Source: Bradyrhizobium sp. CCGB01 (GTDB taxonomy: Bacteria > Pseudomonadota > Alphaproteobacteria > Rhizobiales > Xanthobacteraceae). From it: 64,000 bases of DNA. The stretch spans positions 9,042,001 through 9,106,000 of the forward strand of contig NZ_JANADK010000001.1 of assembly GCF_024199795.1 (NCBI RefSeq). The letters are read 5' to 3'. Below, piece after piece: positions 51,988 through 60,413 of the stretch (the first letter of the stretch is position 1; every line of letters begins with the position of its first letter). The notes below the pieces were generated by a model that worked only from the letters and a program-made list of their open reading frames with translations, was not told the DNA's origin and made no database searches. The position numbers and the translations under genes are program-made.

Positions 51988-52983
51988 GTGCCAGTGCTGA
52001 ACCGTGCCGAACTCTCGCGGGCCGGGTTGATCTTCGTTGCGATTCTGCTCGCGGTCTGCGCGACGAGCGCTGCTGCGCGCGAATTCCGCGCCGCCGACAC
52101 CCAGACCCAGGACTACCCGACCGTCCAGGCGCTGCGCTACATGGGCGCCCTGATCGCCGAGCGCACCGGCGGCCGGCACGAGGTGAAGGTGTTCCACTCC
52201 CGCCAGCTCGGCGAGGAGAAGGAGACCATCGAGCAGACCCGGGTCGGCGCGATCGACCTCAACCGGACCAATGTGGCGCTGATCGGCAATTTCGTCCCTG
52301 CGATGAACGTGCTGGCTATGCCGTTCCTGTTCCGGTCCATCGAGCACATGCAGAAGGTGCTGGACGGGCCGATCGGCAGCGAGATCCTCGGCAGTTTCGA
52401 GCCCTACGGCTTCGTCGGGCTCGCCTTCTACGATTCCGGTGCGCGGTCGATCTACAACGGGGTCCGCCCTGTCCGGAGCGTCGCGGACCTCAGGGGATTG
52501 AGGATCCGGGTGCAGCAGTCGGAGTTGATGAGCCAGATGATCCGCTCGCTCGGCGCCGAGCCGGTCGAGATGCCCTATGGGCAGGTGCTCACCGGGCTTG
52601 CCAACCATCTGATCGACGGCGCCGAAAACAACTGGCCGTCTTTCGTGACGACGGACCATTACAAGCATGCCGGCCACCTTGCGCTCACCGAGCACACGAT
52701 GAGCCCGGAAGTGCTGGTGATCTCGCTGAAGGCCTGGACAAGCCTGTCGGCGGACGACCAGCAGATTTTCCGCGAGGCCGCGGCGCGCTCCAGCCGGTTC
52801 ATGCGCGAGAAGTGGCGCGACCTCGAGGAGCAGTCGCAGCGCAAGGCGGAGGCCGCCGGCATCACGGTCGTCAAGGACATCGACCGCAAGCCGTTCGAGG
52901 ACGCGATGGCTGCGATCTATGCCAAGGCGGGGCGTGATCCCGCCGCGGCCGCGCTGATCGAACGCATTCGCAAGGTGGAGTGA
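51988..52983 (+). CDS. TRAP transporter substrate-binding protein (DctP family), without permease
   Basis: 331 aa from the GTG at 51988, with GAGGGG 7 bases before (a TTG at 51982 is too close to that site). Signal peptide about 1-31 (ending AAARE). DctP fold: QTQDYPTVQALRYMGALIAERTGGRHEVKVFHS, an Arg at LRGLRIRVQQSE for the carboxylate ligand, and EMPYGQVLTGLANHLIDGAENN. No dctQ/dctM permease genes follow; instead its stop overlaps a histidine kinase start by 4 bases. I infer a co-sensor role. Confidence 0.85.
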   Translation: MPVLNRAELSRAGLIFVAILLAVCATSAAAREFRAADTQTQDYPTVQALRYMGALIAERTGGRHEVKVFHSRQLGEEKETIEQTRVGAIDLNRTNVALIGNFVPAMNVLAMPFLFRSIEHMQKVLDGPIGSEILGSFEPYGFVGLAFYDSGARSIYNGVRPVRSVADLRGLRIRVQQSELMSQMIRSLGAEPVEMPYGQVLTGLANHLIDGAENNWPSFVTTDHYKHAGHLALTEHTMSPEVLVISLKAWTSLSADDQQIFREAAARSSRFMREKWRDLEEQSQRKAEAAGITVVKDIDRKPFEDAMAAIYAKAGRDPAAAALIERIRKVE

Positions 52984-55067
52984 GCCGCTTGGCTGCACTT
53001 GGACACAGCGAGCACGGAGACAGGCCGCCCGGCCCGCTCGGGCGGCTGCGCGCCCGCCTGGTCGGCATGCTCCGGGCAGTGCCGATCCGCTGGCGCATCC
53101 TGTCGATCGCGGCGCTGAACTCCGCCGTGGTGGTGGTGCTGGTGGGCCTGATCTGGAACGGCTCGCAGGTGCTGGGGTCGGCCTGGGACGACGTCCGCCA
53201 GGTGCGCGAGTCAGACCGCATTCTGGCGCTGCTCGAAAGCGAGACCGGGCGCCTGCACAATCTGATCCACCGCTACATCAACCAGCCGAGCCCGGACCTG
53301 TTCGCCGAGATCCTGCTGCTGCGCGAGGCGGTGCTGGGCACGCTGACCGATCGTGCCGCCAAGGACCCGATGCTGTCGGGCTCGGTCGAGGAGCTGGAGC
53401 GCACCACCGACCGCTTCCTCAACGGCTTCGGCGAGCTGCGCGTCGTGCAGGCGACCATCGCCAAGACCTATGAGGAGCAGGTGCAGGGCCCGGCCAGGGA
53501 CATGGCCGGCCTCTATTCCATCATCGAGGGCGCCACCGGCCATCGTGACGCGCTGATCTGGCCCTCGCTCGGCAAGTCCCGCGAGGCCTTCACGGCGATG
53601 CTGGTCGCGGCGAATTCCTACTATCTGTCGCTGTCGCCCGGTGCTGCCGACGACGCGCGCCGCAACACCGAGACGATCGAGAAGACCATTCCGGTCATGA
53701 TCGATCTCGCCGACAACGATCTGCAGCGCATGGCGCTGCAACGGCTCGGCGCCCGCACCATGGCGCTGCGCGAGGGTTTTGCCAAACTCTCCGAGCAGCT
53801 GATGAACCGCACCGAATTGCTGCGCAACACCATCGACGCCAGCCAGGCCGAGGCGATCGGCGCCATCGACGATCTCTCCACCAAGATGCGCCAGCGCGAG
53901 CAGAAGGCGCAGGAGACCTTCGACCGCACGCTGGCGGCCATTTCTCGCCGCGTCCTCACCATTGCGATGATCTTCCTCGGCGTCATCCTCGCCGCCGGCG
54001 TGCTGATCGCGCTGTCGATCCGGCTGCCGCTGCAGCAGATCATGACCGCGATGCGCGCGATCACGCTCGGGGACCTCGACCGCGAGGTGCAGGGCACCAA
54101 GGCACGCGACGAGGTCGGCGCCATGGCGCGCGCGGTGGAGGTGTTCCGCGAGAACGCGATCGCGAAGCGCGAGACCGAGGACGAGCTGCGCGCGTCCAAG
54201 GAAAAGGCCGAGAGCGCGCTGCTCGAGCTCAACACCGCACAGCAGAACCTGATCGACGCCGAACGACTGGCGGCCCTCGGCGGCCTCGTCGCCGGCGTTG
54301 CGCACGAGGTCAACAACCCCATCGGCATCAGCCTGACCGTTGCCTCGAGCTTTGCCCGGCGCACCGAGATCTTCGAGGCCCAGCTCAAGGGCGACGGCGG
54401 CCTGCGCCGCTCGCAGCTGGAGGAGTTCGTGCAGTCCTCGCGCGACGCCTCGCAGCAGCTGGTCGCCAACCTCACCCGCGCCGGCGAGCTGATCCAGTCG
54501 TTCAAGCAGGTCGCGGTCGACCGCTCGCATGCCGAGCGGCGGCAGTTCTCACTCAGCGAAGCCACCGACCAGATCATCGCCAGCCTGCGTCCGGTCCTGA
54601 AGCGCTCGCCGATCACGCTCCAGGTCGACGTGCCCGAGGGGCTGCTGCTGGACGGCTATCCCGGCTCCTACGGTCAGATCCTGACCAACCTCTTCCTCAA
54701 CGCCGCCAACCACGCCTTTGCCGACGGCCGCGCCGGCACGATCACGATCTCGGCGCGGCCGCGCGGGTCCGACGACATCGAGATCATCTTCGCCGATGAC
54801 GGGGCCGGCATGACCCCGGACGTGCAGCGCCAGGCCTTTGACCCATTCTTTACCACCCGGCGCAATGAAGGTGGTACGGGACTCGGGCTTCATATCGTCT
54901 ATAACCTCGTCACCCAGCAGCTCGGCGGACGCATGATGCTGGAATCCAAGCTGGGACAAGGCACTACTTTTCGGATTATCATGCCGCGGATCGCCAAGGG
55001 CGGCACGCAAAGCACAGAGACTGACGGGACTTCTCAATGGCCGAACAGGACGATGTCCTCCACCTGA
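52980..55067 (+). CDS. Membrane sensor histidine kinase with large periplasmic domain
   Basis: 695 aa, GTG start in a GTGA overlap. TM1 about 41-63, helical periplasmic domain about 64-322, TM2 about 323-347, HAMP about 348-400, coiled coil, DHp domain with His442 (GVAHEVNNP), and HATPase with GTGLGLHIVYNLV. The kinase core is of the class with an ATP lid FDPFFTTRRNEGGTG. Co-transcribed with a TRAP binding protein, it probably senses that protein's ligand-loaded form and passes phosphate to the next two genes. Confidence 0.9.
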   Translation: MSRLAALGHSEHGDRPPGPLGRLRARLVGMLRAVPIRWRILSIAALNSAVVVVLVGLIWNGSQVLGSAWDDVRQVRESDRILALLESETGRLHNLIHRYINQPSPDLFAEILLLREAVLGTLTDRAAKDPMLSGSVEELERTTDRFLNGFGELRVVQATIAKTYEEQVQGPARDMAGLYSIIEGATGHRDALIWPSLGKSREAFTAMLVAANSYYLSLSPGAADDARRNTETIEKTIPVMIDLADNDLQRMALQRLGARTMALREGFAKLSEQLMNRTELLRNTIDASQAEAIGAIDDLSTKMRQREQKAQETFDRTLAAISRRVLTIAMIFLGVILAAGVLIALSIRLPLQQIMTAMRAITLGDLDREVQGTKARDEVGAMARAVEVFRENAIAKRETEDELRASKEKAESALLELNTAQQNLIDAERLAALGGLVAGVAHEVNNPIGISLTVASSFARRTEIFEAQLKGDGGLRRSQLEEFVQSSRDASQQLVANLTRAGELIQSFKQVAVDRSHAERRQFSLSEATDQIIASLRPVLKRSPITLQVDVPEGLLLDGYPGSYGQILTNLFLNAANHAFADGRAGTITISARPRGSDDIEIIFADDGAGMTPDVQRQAFDPFFTTRRNEGGTGLGLHIVYNLVTQQLGGRMMLESKLGQGTTFRIIMPRIAKGGTQSTETDGTSQWPNRTMSST

Positions 55068-56782
55068 TCGACGATACCGGTGCCGCACCGGAGGACCAGA
55101 ACGCAAGGAAGTGGAAGATCGCCGTCATCGACGACGATCCGGCCGTGCATGACGGCACCCGCTTCGCGCTGTCCGACTACAGCCTCAATGGCCAGGGCCT
55201 GGAGATCCTCTCCGCCCATTCCGCGGCGGAAGGTCGCAAGCTGATGGCCGAGCACGGCGATATCGCCGCCGTGCTGCTCGACGTCATCATGGAGACCGAC
55301 GTCGCCGGCCTCGAACTGGTCGAGTTCATCCGCAACGAGCTCAAGAACGAGACCGTGCGTATCATCCTGCGCACCGGACAGCCCGGCCAGGCGCCCGAAC
55401 GGCGCGTGATCGTGCAGTACGACATCAACGACTACAAGGCCAAGACCGAGCTCACGGCCGACAAGCTGTTCACCTCGCTGACCGCGGCGCTGCGCTCCTA
55501 TCAGCAGCTCGAGCGCATGGTGCAGACCCGGCGCGGGCTCGAGATCATCATCGACGCCGCCTCGACGCTGTACGACTTCAAGTCGATGCAGCGGCTCGCC
55601 GAGGGCGTGCTGACCCAGCTCGCCTCGCTGCTCAATGTCGACTGCGCCGGTATACTGGTCTTGCGCGACAATGGCGGCGTGGACCCCGAACTCTCCGTGC
55701 TCGCCGGCAGCGGCTGCTACAGCCGCTTCATCGGCACGACCTCGTCGAAGGCGCTCGACCCCGACCTGCGCACGATGGTGGAAGCCGCCTTCCAGGGCCG
55801 CAAGAACGAATTCGCCGACCACCGCAGCGTGATCTATCTGCGCACCGGAAGCGGCCGCGAGGTGGTGGTGCTGCTCCAGGCCGAGCGCGAGCTGTCCGAG
55901 ACCGATCGCTCGCTGGTCGAGATCTTCTCCAGCCGGCTCTCGATCGCCTTCGACAACGTCATCCTCTATCAGCAGCTCCAGGACGCCAACACGCAGCTCG
56001 AGGATCGCGTGGCCCAGCGCACCCGCGCGCTGATGCAGGCCAACCGCCGCCTCTCGGCGCAATGGCTGCGGCTGCAGCGCGCCAACGGCTTCAAGAACGA
56101 GATCCTCGGCACCGTCGCGCATGATCTGAAGAACCCGCTCGGCGTCATCCTCGGCCGCACCGAGATGCTGAAGGAGCTGATCTCGACCGGCGCGTCGGCC
56201 GACGGCGTCGTCGCCCAGGTCGATCACATCCGCGATGCGACGAAGCGCCTGACCACGATGGTCGATCACCTGATCTCGGACGCGATGGCCGATGCCTTCG
56301 ACATCACCATCCGCCGCGAGCCGGTCGACGTCGCGGCGCTGGTGAAAGAGGTCGCCGAGGCCAACCATCCGCTCGCGGTCAACAAGCAGCAGGCGATCAG
56401 CGTCACCGCGCCACCCAACATCGTCACCATGTGCGACACCGACCGCATCCGCGAGGCGATCGACAATCTCATCAGCAACGCCATCAAATACTCACCGATC
56501 GGCGGCAAGATCGTCGTCGCGGTCACCCATGAGGGAAGCGACACCATCGTCCGCGTCAGCGACCAGGGCGCCGGCCTGTCGCCGGAGGATCTGGGCCGCC
56601 TGTTCGGCCGGTTCCAGCGGCTGTCGGCCAAACCGACCGCGGGCGAGAGCTCGACGGGGCTTGGGCTTTCCATCGTCAAGCGTATTATCGACATGCATGG
56701 CGGCGAGGTGACGGCCGAGAGCGACGGTCCCGGCCAGGGATCGACCTTCACCATCACCCTGCCCGCGACCGAGTTGCCGTGA
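55037..56782 (+). CDS. Hybrid: receiver + DUF3369/GAF + histidine kinase (soluble)
   Basis: 581 aa, starting 31 bases inside the upstream kinase gene. Receiver (about 26-150) with phospho-Asp82 (VLLDVIME); DUF3369/GAF-like region (about 160-310); coiled coil; DHp with His362 (TVAHDLKNPLG); HATPase (about 470-578: STGLGLSIVKRII). No membrane segment. Receiver at the N terminus of a kinase suits an intermediate step in a phosphorelay between the membrane kinase and the OmpR regulator. Confidence 0.9.
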   Translation: MAEQDDVLHLIDDTGAAPEDQNARKWKIAVIDDDPAVHDGTRFALSDYSLNGQGLEILSAHSAAEGRKLMAEHGDIAAVLLDVIMETDVAGLELVEFIRNELKNETVRIILRTGQPGQAPERRVIVQYDINDYKAKTELTADKLFTSLTAALRSYQQLERMVQTRRGLEIIIDAASTLYDFKSMQRLAEGVLTQLASLLNVDCAGILVLRDNGGVDPELSVLAGSGCYSRFIGTTSSKALDPDLRTMVEAAFQGRKNEFADHRSVIYLRTGSGREVVVLLQAERELSETDRSLVEIFSSRLSIAFDNVILYQQLQDANTQLEDRVAQRTRALMQANRRLSAQWLRLQRANGFKNEILGTVAHDLKNPLGVILGRTEMLKELISTGASADGVVAQVDHIRDATKRLTTMVDHLISDAMADAFDITIRREPVDVAALVKEVAEANHPLAVNKQQAISVTAPPNIVTMCDTDRIREAIDNLISNAIKYSPIGGKIVVAVTHEGSDTIVRVSDQGAGLSPEDLGRLFGRFQRLSAKPTAGESSTGLGLSIVKRIIDMHGGEVTAESDGPGQGSTFTITLPATELP

Positions 56783-56805
56783 TTTGAGTACCGAGATCTG
56801 ATGAC

Positions 56806-57540
56806 ATGACCCAAAGCCAGCACATCATGATCGTCGACGACGAGGCCCCGGCCCGGGAGATGGTCGGCGATTACCTCAAGATGCACGGCTTCACCGTGAC
56901 GCTGTGCGACGGCGGCAAGAGCTTGCGCGCCGCGATCGACGGCGGCATGCCCGACCTCGTCGTGCTCGACCTCAACATGCCCGAGGAAGACGGCCTCTCG
57001 ATCATCCGCGACCTCAAGAGCCGGATCAACGTGCCTGTCATCATGCTGACGGCGACGGCGAGCCCGATCGACCGCGTCGTCGGTCTCGAGCTCGGCGCCG
57101 ACGATTACGTGGCAAAGCCCTGCGAGCTGCGCGAGCTGATGGCGCGCATCCGCTCGGTGCTGCGGCGGAGCACGCCGGTGAAGGCTGCCGCTGCAGAGGC
57201 GCCTGCGAAATCGGACAAGGACCAACTGGTGCGCTTCGGCACCAAATGGCTCGACCTCGAAGCGCAGGCCTTGCGCGACGACGAGGGCAACGAGCATCCG
57301 CTCACGGCGTCCGAATTCGGGCTGCTCAAGGTGTTTGCGGCCAATCCGAAGCGCGTGCTGTCGCGCGAGCGTCTGCTCGAACTGGCCAATGCGCGCGACG
57401 CCGAAGCCTTCGACCGCGCCGTCGACCTCCGCATCATGCGCATCCGCCGCAAGATCGAGCCCGACCCGACCAAGCCGGCCGTGATCCGCACCATCCGCGG
57501 CGGCGGCTATCTGTTCTCGCCCGCGGGCGAGAAGGCGTAG
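56806..57540 (+). CDS. OmpR-family response regulator
   Basis: 244 aa. Receiver with phospho-Asp55 (LVVLDLNMPEEDG), linker rich in Ala/Lys, and a winged-helix DNA-binding domain (about 140-238: LTASEFGLLKVFAANPKRVLSRERLLELANARD). Last gene of the binding-protein/kinase/hybrid/regulator unit, 23 bases after the hybrid. Its targets are not visible; an absent TRAP permease operon elsewhere is one candidate. Confidence 0.92.
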   Translation: MTQSQHIMIVDDEAPAREMVGDYLKMHGFTVTLCDGGKSLRAAIDGGMPDLVVLDLNMPEEDGLSIIRDLKSRINVPVIMLTATASPIDRVVGLELGADDYVAKPCELRELMARIRSVLRRSTPVKAAAAEAPAKSDKDQLVRFGTKWLDLEAQALRDDEGNEHPLTASEFGLLKVFAANPKRVLSRERLLELANARDAEAFDRAVDLRIMRIRRKIEPDPTKPAVIRTIRGGGYLFSPAGEKA

Positions 57541-57870
57541 GGCGCGCCAAACCTACCCGCTGTCGCCCCAGACAAGCGCGCGTCGATCCGGGACGGACAG
57601 CTGATTTCTTGGCGCGACCGAACGCAAATCCTCGTACTTCGTTCCAGCCGCCCTCCGGCGCCCCCCCAGACCCGACCCCCGTATTTTCCGTATATTGAAA
57701 TTCCACGATTTTTTGCCCCGAATGTTTCGTCGCGCCCTGTCCGACGAAACAATTTGGCGGCGCACGAAACCATTTTCCGCTTTTGGTGCAGACGTCCCGA
57801 AACGTTGGCTGATTAACACTTTGGTCCAAGGAAACGCCGCTCGGTTGCGGCGCTACGGGGAGCTAAGTCA
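57541..57870. other. Leader region of the ECF sigma gene
   Basis: 330 bases without a gene, AT-richer than the surroundings. It holds CCGACGAAACAATT (57741-57754), repeated exactly at 58548-58561 behind the gene, and other CGAAAC copies (about 57765, 57797) that could be promoter -35-like elements. GGGGAGCTAAGTCA precedes the sigma ATG. Confidence 0.4.
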
Positions 57871-58482
57871 ATGCCGAACGTCATCGCCATCAACGCCCAA
57901 GCCAGCCAGAGCATCATTGCCGCTCAGGCGACCTCGGACGATATGCTTCTGGAGAGCATTGCCGACGGCAACCGGACAGCGATGCACATCCTCTATTGCC
58001 GGCACAATGTGCGGGTCTATCGCTTCATCCTACGCATCGTGCGTGACGCGACCACGGCGGAAGATCTGGTCAGCCAGGTGTTCCTCGACGTGTGGCGCAC
58101 CGCAGGCCAATTCCAGGGCCGCTCGCAGGTCTCGACCTGGCTGCTCTCGATCGCCCGCTTCAAGGCGCTGACCGCCATGCGCCAGCGCCGCTTCGAGGAC
58201 ATCGACCAGGACGACGTGCGCCAGATCCCTGACGATGCCGAGACGCCGGAGAGCTCGCTCGACCGCAACGACACCAGCGCCATTCTGCGCGCCTGCGTGC
58301 AGAAGCTGTCGCCCGCGCATCGCGAGATCATCAACCTCGTCTACTACCACGAGAAGTCGGTGGAGGAGGTCGGTCAGATCATCGGCATCCCGCAGAGCAC
58401 GGTGAAGACGCGGATGTTCTATGCCCGCAAGCAACTGGCAGACTTGCTTAAGGGCGCCGGCGTCGACCGTTTCGCCGCCTAA
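57871..58482 (+). CDS. ECF RNA polymerase sigma factor
   Basis: 203 aa. Sigma-2 region (about 35-100: YRFILRIVRDATTAEDLVSQVFLDVWRTAGQF) and sigma-4 region (about 138-192: HREIINLVYYHEKSVEEVGQIIGIPQSTVKTRMFYARKQL) joined by an acidic linker. Directs RNA polymerase to a special promoter set. No anti-sigma gene is adjacent, unusual for the class; control could be transcriptional or through an unlinked partner. Confidence 0.9.
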   Translation: MPNVIAINAQASQSIIAAQATSDDMLLESIADGNRTAMHILYCRHNVRVYRFILRIVRDATTAEDLVSQVFLDVWRTAGQFQGRSQVSTWLLSIARFKALTAMRQRRFEDIDQDDVRQIPDDAETPESSLDRNDTSAILRACVQKLSPAHREIINLVYYHEKSVEEVGQIIGIPQSTVKTRMFYARKQLADLLKGAGVDRFAA

Positions 58483-58645
58483 GGCCAAGGATTTCAGTGG
58501 GATAGGACCGCACTTCGGCCCTGTCCCCGGACACGGAAGTGTTACCGCCGACGAAACAATTGAAACAAAGCACAACATCAGGCGGAAAAACTCCCCTCCT
58601 ATAAAGCTCACATACGGTTTCGTTAAACCTCCCAAGACCTCCAGC

Positions 58646-58678
58646 GACCCGGACGATGCCCCCGTCCGGGTCGTTTTG
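58646..58678 (+). terminator. Strong intrinsic terminator
   Basis: GACCCGGACG (58646-58655) and CGTCCGGGTC (58663-58672) pair perfectly around a 7-base loop, followed by GTTTTGT. It lies 164 bases after the sigma stop, so the transcript has a sizeable 3' tail or an independent small RNA ends here. Confidence 0.75.
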
Positions 58679-58751
58679 TATTTGGGTTTTGCGATGCCGC
58701 AGCCCTGATGTTCTTGGCCGCATCTGAGTGAGTTGGGCACCCTCTCTCATT

Positions 58752-58891
58752 CCCTCCCCCCTTGCGGGGAAGGGGCAGGGAGAGGGGTAGCCACGGGGAC
58801 TCTCTCGATATATGCGCGGCACGATCGCAGGCGGATGGACCGTTTCCCGGGCTACCCCTCTCCCCCGCCCTCCCCCGCAAGGGGGGAGGGA
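58752..58891. repeat. Palindromic repeat, family D (copy 7)
   Basis: CCCTCCCCCCTTGCGGGGAAGGGG ... CCCTCCCCCGCAAGGGGGGAGGG with GAGAGGGGTAGCCACG facing GGGCTACCCCTCTC, as in copies 5 and 6. Confidence 0.8.
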
Positions 58892-59040
58892 GCGCAGCAT
58901 TGCCGTGGCCGGCCCGGTTGCCTCGCAAAGCCGCCCGCTACTCCCTCTCAGACAAGGGCTTCGTCACGAACGTGTGACGCCACGTAACGACCGGCGCATC
59001 CATCCCGAAACAACCTCGTGACCCCCTTCACGAGTGCCCC

Positions 59041-59739
59041 ATGCTCGAACTTCTCTTCGCCGTGCTTGCCGGAATCCTCACCATCGCCGCGCCCTGCACC
59101 CTGCCGATGCTGCCGATCCTGCTTGGCGCCTCGATCGGGCGCGCGGGACATTTGCGGCCGGCGATGATCGCACTTGGCTTCGTCGTCTCGTTCTCGGCGG
59201 CCGCGCTGCTGCTGGGTGCCATCACGCGGCTGTTCGATTTCGATCCGAACGTGCTGCGCGAGGCCGCCTCGATCCTGCTGCTCGGTTTCGGCCTGCTGAT
59301 GCTGTGGCCGGCGCCGTTTGAATGGCTGTCGGTCCGGCTCAACGGCTGGTTCGATCTCGGCAATGCCGGCGCCGTGCAGCGCGAGGGCGCACTTGGCGGC
59401 CTCGTGCTCGGCACCACGCTGGGCCTGGTCTGGACGCCTTGCGCAGGCCCGGTGCTCGGCTCGATCCTGACGCTGGTCGCGACCTCGAAGAACGCCAGCT
59501 GGGCCGGCGTGCTGCTGATTGCCTATGCCATCGGCGCAGCGATCCCAATGCTCGCGATCGCCTATGGCGGACAGGCCGCGACCACGCGGGTGCGCAGCCT
59601 CGCGCGGATCTCGCCGCGGCTGCAGCAGGGTTTTGGCGTCGTCGTGATCGCCTTCGCGGTCGCCGCCTACTTCCAATACGACACGCTGATCGTGGCGTGG
59701 CTCACCGGCTTCTATCCCACCGGCCAGATCGGCCTGTGA
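59041..59739 (+). CDS. CcdA/DsbD-beta-like membrane thiol transporter
   Basis: 232 aa with six hydrophobic segments. The two membrane cysteines typical of CcdA are present, each before a Pro-rich turn: Cys19 (APCTLPMLP) and Cys133 (TPCAGPVLG). It moves reducing equivalents from cytoplasmic thioredoxin to periplasmic thioredoxin-like proteins. The next gene, 32 bases downstream, encodes such a protein, so the pair forms one redox pathway. Confidence 0.85.
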   Translation: MLELLFAVLAGILTIAAPCTLPMLPILLGASIGRAGHLRPAMIALGFVVSFSAAALLLGAITRLFDFDPNVLREAASILLLGFGLLMLWPAPFEWLSVRLNGWFDLGNAGAVQREGALGGLVLGTTLGLVWTPCAGPVLGSILTLVATSKNASWAGVLLIAYAIGAAIPMLAIAYGGQAATTRVRSLARISPRLQQGFGVVVIAFAVAAYFQYDTLIVAWLTGFYPTGQIGL

Positions 59740-59771
59740 TCATCGCGCATCTCAACCGGAGGATTTTTTCC

Positions 59772-60335
59772 ATGACCTTCAAACTGCTCGCCGTCTCCGC
59801 TGCACTGATCGGCATGGCCGTAACGGGCGCCGTCATCCCCGGCATCTGCGACGAGGCCGCGCGCGCAGCGCCAATGGTGACTGCGGCCGCAAACCGGCAG
59901 ACCGCGCCCGACTTCGCCGGCATCAACAACTGGTTCAACTCGAAGCCGCTCAACATCGCCGACCTGCGCGGCAAGGTCGTGCTGGTCGACTTCTGGACCT
60001 ATGGCTGCGTCAACTGCGTCAACACGCTGCCGCACGTCACCGACCTCTACGCCAAATACAAGGACAAGGGCCTCGTCGTGGTCGGCGTGCACACGCCGGA
60101 ATTCCCGTTCGAGCGCTCGGCCTCCAACGTGCAGGCCGCACTGAAGCGCCACGGCATCACCTATCCGGTGGCGCAGGACAATGATTCCAAGACCTGGAAC
60201 GCCTACAGCAACCGGTACTGGCCAGCGCAATACATCATCGACCAGGACGGCAAGATCGTGTTCCAGCACGAAGGCGAAGGCGCCTACGACCAGATCGACC
60301 GCACGGTGGCCGGGCTGCTGAACGCCAATAGTTGA
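59772..60335 (+). CDS. Thioredoxin-like (TlpA/DipZ-type) periplasmic protein
   Basis: 187 aa from the ATG at 59772, with GGAGG upstream. Signal or anchor segment 1-34, then a thioredoxin fold with the active site C79-V-N-C82 (TYGCVNCVNTLPHV) and cis-Pro region RYWPAQYIID. CVNC with GVHTPEFPFE is like the soluble domain of DipZ proteins, which in other bacteria are fused to the CcdA part; here the two parts are separate genes in tandem. Confidence 0.85.
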   Translation: MTFKLLAVSAALIGMAVTGAVIPGICDEAARAAPMVTAAANRQTAPDFAGINNWFNSKPLNIADLRGKVVLVDFWTYGCVNCVNTLPHVTDLYAKYKDKGLVVVGVHTPEFPFERSASNVQAALKRHGITYPVAQDNDSKTWNAYSNRYWPAQYIIDQDGKIVFQHEGEGAYDQIDRTVAGLLNANS

Positions 60336-60413
60336 AGCCGCAGGCGCGACGTTGTTGCTTGACTCCACGGACCCGTCCGTGGAGTTTCGCGGCATCGGAA
60401 TCAGCTGCCCGCA

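Larger units (their letters stand above)
58483..59040. other. Long non-coding stretch behind the sigma gene
   Basis: 558 bases without a gene. Holds the second CCGACGAAACAATT copy (58548-58561), an anti-Shine-Dalgarno-like CTCCCCTCCT (58591-58600), the terminator at 58646-58678 and repeat family D copy 7. The last bases before 59041 carry the leader of the next gene. Confidence 0.5.

Noticed and set aside
45213-58891. Repeated palindromes considered as a CRISPR array
   Set aside because: Copies are kilobases apart, palindromic and not separated by uniform spacers, and no cas gene is present.
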